38,147 nt of DNA from Brevundimonas sp. UBA2388 (GTDB lineage: Bacteria > Pseudomonadota > Alphaproteobacteria > Caulobacterales > Caulobacteraceae), in assembly GCA_002343425.1 (NCBI GenBank), contig DDSO01000134.1:1-38147 (forward strand), given 5' to 3'. Both the position numbers and the translations under genes were made by a program. The notes beneath the pieces are model-generated. The model did no database searches, was not told where the DNA came from, and worked only from the letters and a program-made list of their open reading frames with translations. Positions 33,166 to 38,147 of the stretch are shown piece after piece. Positions within the stretch are counted from its first letter, which is position 1, and every line of letters begins with the position of its first letter.

Positions 33166-34314
33166 ATGACGCCGATCACCACCACCGAGGTCCTGCGCGA
33201 ATTCTGCGACCGCCTCGCCAACCAGCCGTTCATCACCGTCGACACCGAATTCATGCGGGAGACGACCTACTGGCCGCGTCTGTGCCTGATCCAGGCCGCG
33301 TCGGCCACGGACGCCGCCATTATTGACCCGATGGCAGAGGGGCTGGACCTCGAACCCTTCCTCGACCTGCTGCGTGATCCGAAGATATTGAAGGTCTTCC
33401 ACGCCGCGCGTCAGGACACGGAAATCTTCGTCAAACTGGGCGCCATGCCCAAGCCGATGTTCGACACCCAGGTGGCCGCCATGGCCGCCGGCTTCGGCGA
33501 TCAGGTCTCCTATGAGGCGCTGGTCCGCCAGATGCTGCGGCAGGAAGTCGACAAGGGCAGCCGCTTCACCGACTGGGCCCGCCGCCCGCTGTCGGAGGCG
33601 CAGCTGGTCTATGCGTTGGGCGACGTCACCCATCTGGCCGCCTTGTATCCCAAGCTGCGCGAGCGGCTGCAGAAGGAAGGCCGTCTGGACTGGGTCATGG
33701 CCGAGATGGAGGATCTGACCGATCCGGACCTCTACGACACCGATCCTGAAAAGGCCTGGAAGCGCCTGAAGCCCAAGAAATGGTCGGCGAAATATCTGGC
33801 GGCCTTTGTCGCGACCGCGGTCTGGCGCGAGCGCACGGCGCAGGATCGCGACCAGCCGCGCGGCCGCATCCTGAAGGACGAGGCGATTGACGAGATCGCG
33901 GCCCAGGGCCCGACCGACCCCGATGCCTTCAACCGCCTGCGTTCGGTGCCCAAGGGCTTCGGCGCCTCGCGCCTCGGGTTGGAGTTGTCGGCGGAGCTGA
34001 AGCGGGTGCTGGCGGACCCGGAGGCCCATGCGCCCAAGCTGGACCGCCCGGCCCACAACCAGCCGGCGCCGCCGTCGGTGGTCGAACTGCTGAAGGTGCT
34101 GCTCAAGGCCAAGAGCGACAACGCCGGCGTGGCGACCAAGCTGCTGGCCAATGTCGCGGACCTCGAGAAGATCGCGCTCGACGACGAGGCCGACGTCGAC
34201 GCTCTCAAGGGCTGGCGTCGTCAGCTGTTCGGCGAGGACGCGCTGAAGCTCAAGCGCGGCGAGATCGCCCTGGTGCTGAACGGGGCGCGGGTCGAGGTCG
34301 TCGAGATCGAATAG
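33166..34314 (+). CDS. rnd: Ribonuclease D
   Basis: 382-residue 3'-5' exoribonuclease for tRNA and small RNA ends. DEDDy residues are Asp and Glu in TVDTEFMRE, Asp in FHAARQDTEIF, and Tyr/Asp in QLVYALGDVTHL. FDTQVAAMAAGFGDQVSYEALV links the motifs. An HRDC domain lies at about 210-290 (AVWRERTAQDRDQPRGRILKDEAI), then a second helical HRDC-like part to the end. The ATG at 33166 matches the family start. Confidence 0.95.
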   Translation: MTPITTTEVLREFCDRLANQPFITVDTEFMRETTYWPRLCLIQAASATDAAIIDPMAEGLDLEPFLDLLRDPKILKVFHAARQDTEIFVKLGAMPKPMFDTQVAAMAAGFGDQVSYEALVRQMLRQEVDKGSRFTDWARRPLSEAQLVYALGDVTHLAALYPKLRERLQKEGRLDWVMAEMEDLTDPDLYDTDPEKAWKRLKPKKWSAKYLAAFVATAVWRERTAQDRDQPRGRILKDEAIDEIAAQGPTDPDAFNRLRSVPKGFGASRLGLELSAELKRVLADPEAHAPKLDRPAHNQPAPPSVVELLKVLLKAKSDNAGVATKLLANVADLEKIALDDEADVDALKGWRRQLFGEDALKLKRGEIALVLNGARVEVVEIE

Positions 34315-34318
34315 TCGC

Positions 34319-34894
34319 TCAGGCGGTGAGGGCGGCGATTTCCCGGGTCAGGTTGGCGCGCCCCTGTGCTTCGTACCGGGCGGCCCAAGCTGGATCAGCG
34401 AACAGACGCGGGCTTTGCAGGAAACGGCTCATCACGGCGGCGCGTCCGGGCCGGTAGAGCGCCTCCGGCACATGGATGTATTCCTGCCGGATGGCCTCCG
34501 CATAGGCGTCATAGCGGGCCGGCTCAGCGCCGAGAATCGACAGGTCGATCGAGACGAGGCGGGCGCCGAGGGTGTCGCCGGCCTCGACTGAATGTCCCGC
34601 CGTCAGCAGGATAAGGCGCTCAACCTCCGCGACGAACTCGGGGGCCGCGCCGTCCGCTAGCAGGCGTGCACGCGCCAGCCGGGCGCTTCCGGCCTCGTTG
34701 TCATGGCGCGTCGCGTCATAGATCGCGTCGTGAAACCAGATGGCGGCGTCCATCAGCGCCCGCCGGTCGTCGTCCATGTCCGTCGAGGCGGCGACCTGCG
34801 CCAGACAGTCCTCGATGTGGACCATGGTGTGATAGCGCCGGTGCGGCTCGCTGTAGCGCGCGATCAGCTCATCGCGAACCGCACCGGAGATCAT
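34319..34894 (-). CDS. HD-domain metal-dependent phosphohydrolase
   Basis: 191 residues of the predicted HD-superfamily hydrolase group. The N-terminus has EPHRRYHTMVHIEDCL, then the metal-binding His-Asp pair in AAIWFHDAIYD, HDNEAGSARLA, and a further His in ILLTAGHS and Asp in LVSIDLSILG. The later half has EYIHVPEALYRPGRAAVMSRFLQSPRLF, typical of the family. Substrate unknown, probably a nucleotide or phosphomonoester. It starts four bases after the cyclophilin stop, so the two share a message. Convergent with rnd. Confidence 0.85.
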   Translation of the reverse strand: MISGAVRDELIARYSEPHRRYHTMVHIEDCLAQVAASTDMDDDRRALMDAAIWFHDAIYDATRHDNEAGSARLARARLLADGAAPEFVAEVERLILLTAGHSVEAGDTLGARLVSIDLSILGAEPARYDAYAEAIRQEYIHVPEALYRPGRAAVMSRFLQSPRLFADPAWAARYEAQGRANLTREIAALTA

Positions 34895-34898
34895 GGCC

Positions 34899-35363
34899 TC
34901 AGTTCACCGTCGCCTTGACGATCTTGCCCGGCGAGCGGGGCGGTTCGCCCTTGGGCAGGGCATCGACGTGTTCCATGCCTTCGATGACCTCGCCCCAGAC
35001 GGTGTACTGGCCGTCGAGGAAGGAGGCGTCGTCCAGGCAGATGAAGAACTGGCTGTTGGCGCTGTTGGGGTCCGAGGTGCGGGCCATGGAGCAGACGCCG
35101 CGGGCGTGACGCTCTTTCGAGAATTCGGCCTTCAGGTTCGGCTTCTTCGAGCCCGAGGTGCCGGTGCCGGTCGGATCGCCGCCCTGGGCCATGAAGCCGG
35201 CTATGACGCGGTGGAAGACGACGCCGTCATAGAAGCCTTCGCTCGCCAGCTCGGTGATGCGGGCGACATGGCCGGGGGCCAGGTCGGGGCGAAGCTTGAT
35301 GACTACGTCGCGGTCGGCGCCGTCGCCGGTGTCGAGGGAAAAGGTCAGGGTCTGGTCGGCCAT
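34899..35363 (-). CDS. Cyclophilin-type peptidylprolyl isomerase
   Basis: 154-residue cytoplasmic cyclophilin (PpiB-like) with no signal peptide. The core shows GFYDGVVFHRVIAGFMAQGGDPTGTG, with catalytic Arg and Phe, RGVCSMARTSDPNSANSQFFICLDD, and a closing YTVWGEVIEGMEHVDAL. The expected Trp equivalent is in TVWGEV. It speeds cis-trans isomerisation at prolines. Start ATG 35363 has AAGGAG seven bases upstream, one of the clearest ribosome sites in the window. It is followed closely by the HD hydrolase gene and is divergent from rlmE. Confidence 0.94.
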   Translation of the reverse strand: MADQTLTFSLDTGDGADRDVVIKLRPDLAPGHVARITELASEGFYDGVVFHRVIAGFMAQGGDPTGTGTSGSKKPNLKAEFSKERHARGVCSMARTSDPNSANSQFFICLDDASFLDGQYTVWGEVIEGMEHVDALPKGEPPRSPGKIVKATVN

Positions 35364-35430
35364 CGGCGCGCTCCTTGTGAATTATCGCGGGTCCATAGCC
35401 CGCAAACCCGCCGGGGGCTATGTGGATGCG

Positions 35431-36141
35431 ATGACCGACGAAGAAAAGCCCGCTGAACGCCGACGGATGGTGCGCCCGCCCACGGGCGGGACCGCCGCCG
35501 GCCGCGGCATGGGCACCAAGATGAAGACGGCGGACACCAAGTCGATGTCCAGCCAGCAGTGGATCAAGCGCCAACTGTCCGACAAATGGTCCGAGCGCGC
35601 CCGCGCAGAGGGCTGGCGCAGCCGCGCGGCCTTCAAACTGCTGGAGATCGATGACCGGTTTCATCTGATCAAACAGGGCAGCCGGGTTATCGATCTTGGC
35701 GCGGCGCCGGGCGGCTGGGCCCAGGTCGCGGTCAAGCGCGGCGCCGTCGCGGTCGTTGGCGTTGATCTGCTGCCGGTCGAGCCGGTGCCCGGCGCGATCA
35801 TGATCCAGGCTGACTTCACCCATCCGGGGGTCGATCAGCAGATGATGGACCTGCTGGGCGGCGCGCCCGATCTGGTCCTGTCCGACATGGCTCACAACAC
35901 CGTCGGCCACCGCCAGACGGATCACCTGAAGATCATCGCCCTGATCGAGATCGCCGCCGACTTCGCCATCCGGACCCTGAAGCCGGGCGGGCATTTCGTG
36001 TCGAAGAATTTTCAGGGCGGCGACGCCGGCGGCGTGCTGGCCCGGCTGCGGGCCGAGTTCGAGACGGTCAAATACGTCAAGCCGGAGTCCAGCCGGAAGG
36101 ACAGCGCCGAGGTGTTTCTCGTGGCGATGAACCGGCGCTAG
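35431..36141 (+). CDS. rlmE: 23S rRNA (uridine(2552)-2'-O)-methyltransferase RlmE (FtsJ)
   Basis: 236 residues. A basic N-terminal extension of about 45 residues (RRRMVRPPTGGTAAGRGMGTKMK) precedes the FtsJ domain. SAM motif VIDLGAAPGGWAQVAV and the K-D-K-E tetrad are present: Lys in SRAAFKLLEID, Asp in LVLSDMAHNTVGH, Lys in HFVSKNFQGG and Glu in DSAEVFLVAMN. It methylates U2552 late in 50S assembly. The ATG at 35431 is preceded by GCTATGTG (35417-35424), a possible -10, which would make the message leaderless. Its TAG stop is part of a CTAG shared with the convergent gene. Confidence 0.95.
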   Translation: MTDEEKPAERRRMVRPPTGGTAAGRGMGTKMKTADTKSMSSQQWIKRQLSDKWSERARAEGWRSRAAFKLLEIDDRFHLIKQGSRVIDLGAAPGGWAQVAVKRGAVAVVGVDLLPVEPVPGAIMIQADFTHPGVDQQMMDLLGGAPDLVLSDMAHNTVGHRQTDHLKIIALIEIAADFAIRTLKPGGHFVSKNFQGGDAGGVLARLRAEFETVKYVKPESSRKDSAEVFLVAMNRR

Positions 36142-36686
36142 GCCGAGGCCATCTCCGCCGCCCGGGCCGCCTTGCGCGCCTCGATCCGGGTCCAGACCCG
36201 ATCATGAACGGTGAAGAAGACCGTCTGCACCAGCGGCTCGATGATGCCGATGGCCAGCGCGACGCGCCAGTTCTGGGTCAGGGCGAAGGCGACGGTCACG
36301 GCCACGACGAAATGCATCAGACCGTAGGTTACGGATTTGACCGCGATCTGGCTGAACGAGCGGGGCAGGGCGTGGCTGTGGCCGTGATGGCCATGGGCGC
36401 GGGTCTGTTCCTCGGGCGCCATGATCTGCAGGCGGGCGGTGAAGGCTTCGGACGCCTCCTCGAGGCTGGAGAGCATCCGCCGACGCTCTATCCGGTGCCA
36501 GACGCGGTCGTGGATGGAATAGGCGATGGTCTGGAAGAAGGGCTCGACCACCCCGACCGCCAGGGCCACCCGCCAGTCGCGCGTGATGGCGAAGGCCACC
36601 AGGATGGCGACCACCAGGTGCATCACGCCATAGCTCGCGATCTTGAGCGCGAGGCGGCGGGCGGTGCTGATGAGCATTCGGACCAT
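36138..36686 (-). CDS. Membrane protein with two tandem DUF2061 domains
   Basis: 182 residues from the ATG at 36686, chosen because GGGAG lies five bases upstream. Two near-identical DUF2061 units: the first reads KIASYGVMHLVVAILVAF...DWRVALAVGVVEPFFQT...HDRVWHRIE, the second KSVTYGLMHFVVAVTVAF...NWRVALAIGIIEPLVQT...HDRVWTRIE. Each unit probably makes two membrane helices, giving four in total. Between them lies a soluble linker with the His-rich HGHHGHSH. The family has no known function. Most members I recall carry one unit, so this is an internal duplication or fusion. Divergent from guaB. Confidence 0.85.
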   Translation of the reverse strand: MVRMLISTARRLALKIASYGVMHLVVAILVAFAITRDWRVALAVGVVEPFFQTIAYSIHDRVWHRIERRRMLSSLEEASEAFTARLQIMAPEEQTRAHGHHGHSHALPRSFSQIAVKSVTYGLMHFVVAVTVAFALTQNWRVALAIGIIEPLVQTVFFTVHDRVWTRIEARKAARAAEMASA

Positions 36687-36688
36687 AG

Positions 36689-38147
<1,459 letters not shown>

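Overview
The window appears to join two unrelated genomes. Positions 1 to about 3240 hold four tightly packed minus-strand genes: a truncated M24 (Xaa-Pro type) peptidase, an HldE-type heptose kinase, a GmhB-like HAD phosphatase and an Fpg/MutM-like DNA glycosylase that runs off the left edge. From about 3240 to the right edge, gene content and order look like a Caulobacteraceae chromosome, most likely Brevundimonas or a close relative: bamB-der; radA-cvpA-purF; accA, xerD and aroK-aroB; tadA/rluB/rsmD; mutL; ndk; purM/purN; rnd; rlmE; guaB. At the boundary a minus-strand peptidase and a plus-strand bamB, pointing away from each other, both lose their 5' ends inside the same GC-rich stretch of roughly 30 bases. 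The simplest reading is a chimeric assembly or clone join. The left part may be verrucomicrobial (Opitutaceae-like), but this is inferred from memory of protein style, not a search.

Layout of the main part. 3236-5787 (+): bamB 3' part and der. 5802-10901 (-): radA, cvpA, purF, glyoxalase-like protein, short-chain dehydrogenase and a small membrane protein, probably partly co-transcribed. 11029-12921 (+): Atm1-type ABC exporter. 12909-15995 (-): small unknown protein, single-domain response regulator, accA, xerD. 16106-18374 (+): aroK, aroB and a GNAT acetyltransferase, chained by stop/start overlaps. 18371-19304 (-): MliC-like lipoprotein and tadA. 19293-22745 (+): rluB-type pseudouridine synthase with a long basic tail, rsmD, a Tat-exported kelch protein and a 62-residue membrane protein. 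22748-28174 (-): mutL, a secreted serine hydrolase and an ABC-F ATPase. 28319-29477 (+): ndk with a good promoter and a textbook terminator, then a YoaK-family membrane protein. 29480-33085: purM and purN on the minus strand, separated by a secreted M28 peptidase and by an opposite-strand secreted protein. 33166-34314 (+): rnd. 34319-35363 (-): HD hydrolase and cyclophilin. 35431-36141 (+): rlmE. 36138-36686 (-): tandem DUF2061 membrane protein. 36818 to the edge (+): guaB.

Most of this is core housekeeping: purine synthesis (purF, purN, purM, guaB, ndk), shikimate pathway, fatty acid initiation, ribosome and tRNA maturation (der, rluB, rsmD, rlmE, tadA, rnd) and DNA repair or recombination (radA, mutL, xerD). 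I found no rRNA or tRNA gene, CRISPR array, insertion sequence, prophage or obvious defence system, and no convincing undescribed multi-gene system. No stretch of more than 300 bases lacks a gene. The points most worth a second look are the chimeric join, three convergent gene pairs that share one CTAG as both stop codons, the 12-base head-to-head overlap of tadA and rluB, a palindromic -10 element between purM and rnd, the missing G4 asparagine in Der, the zincless Fpg-like protein, and PurF with a propeptide but no Fe-S cysteines.
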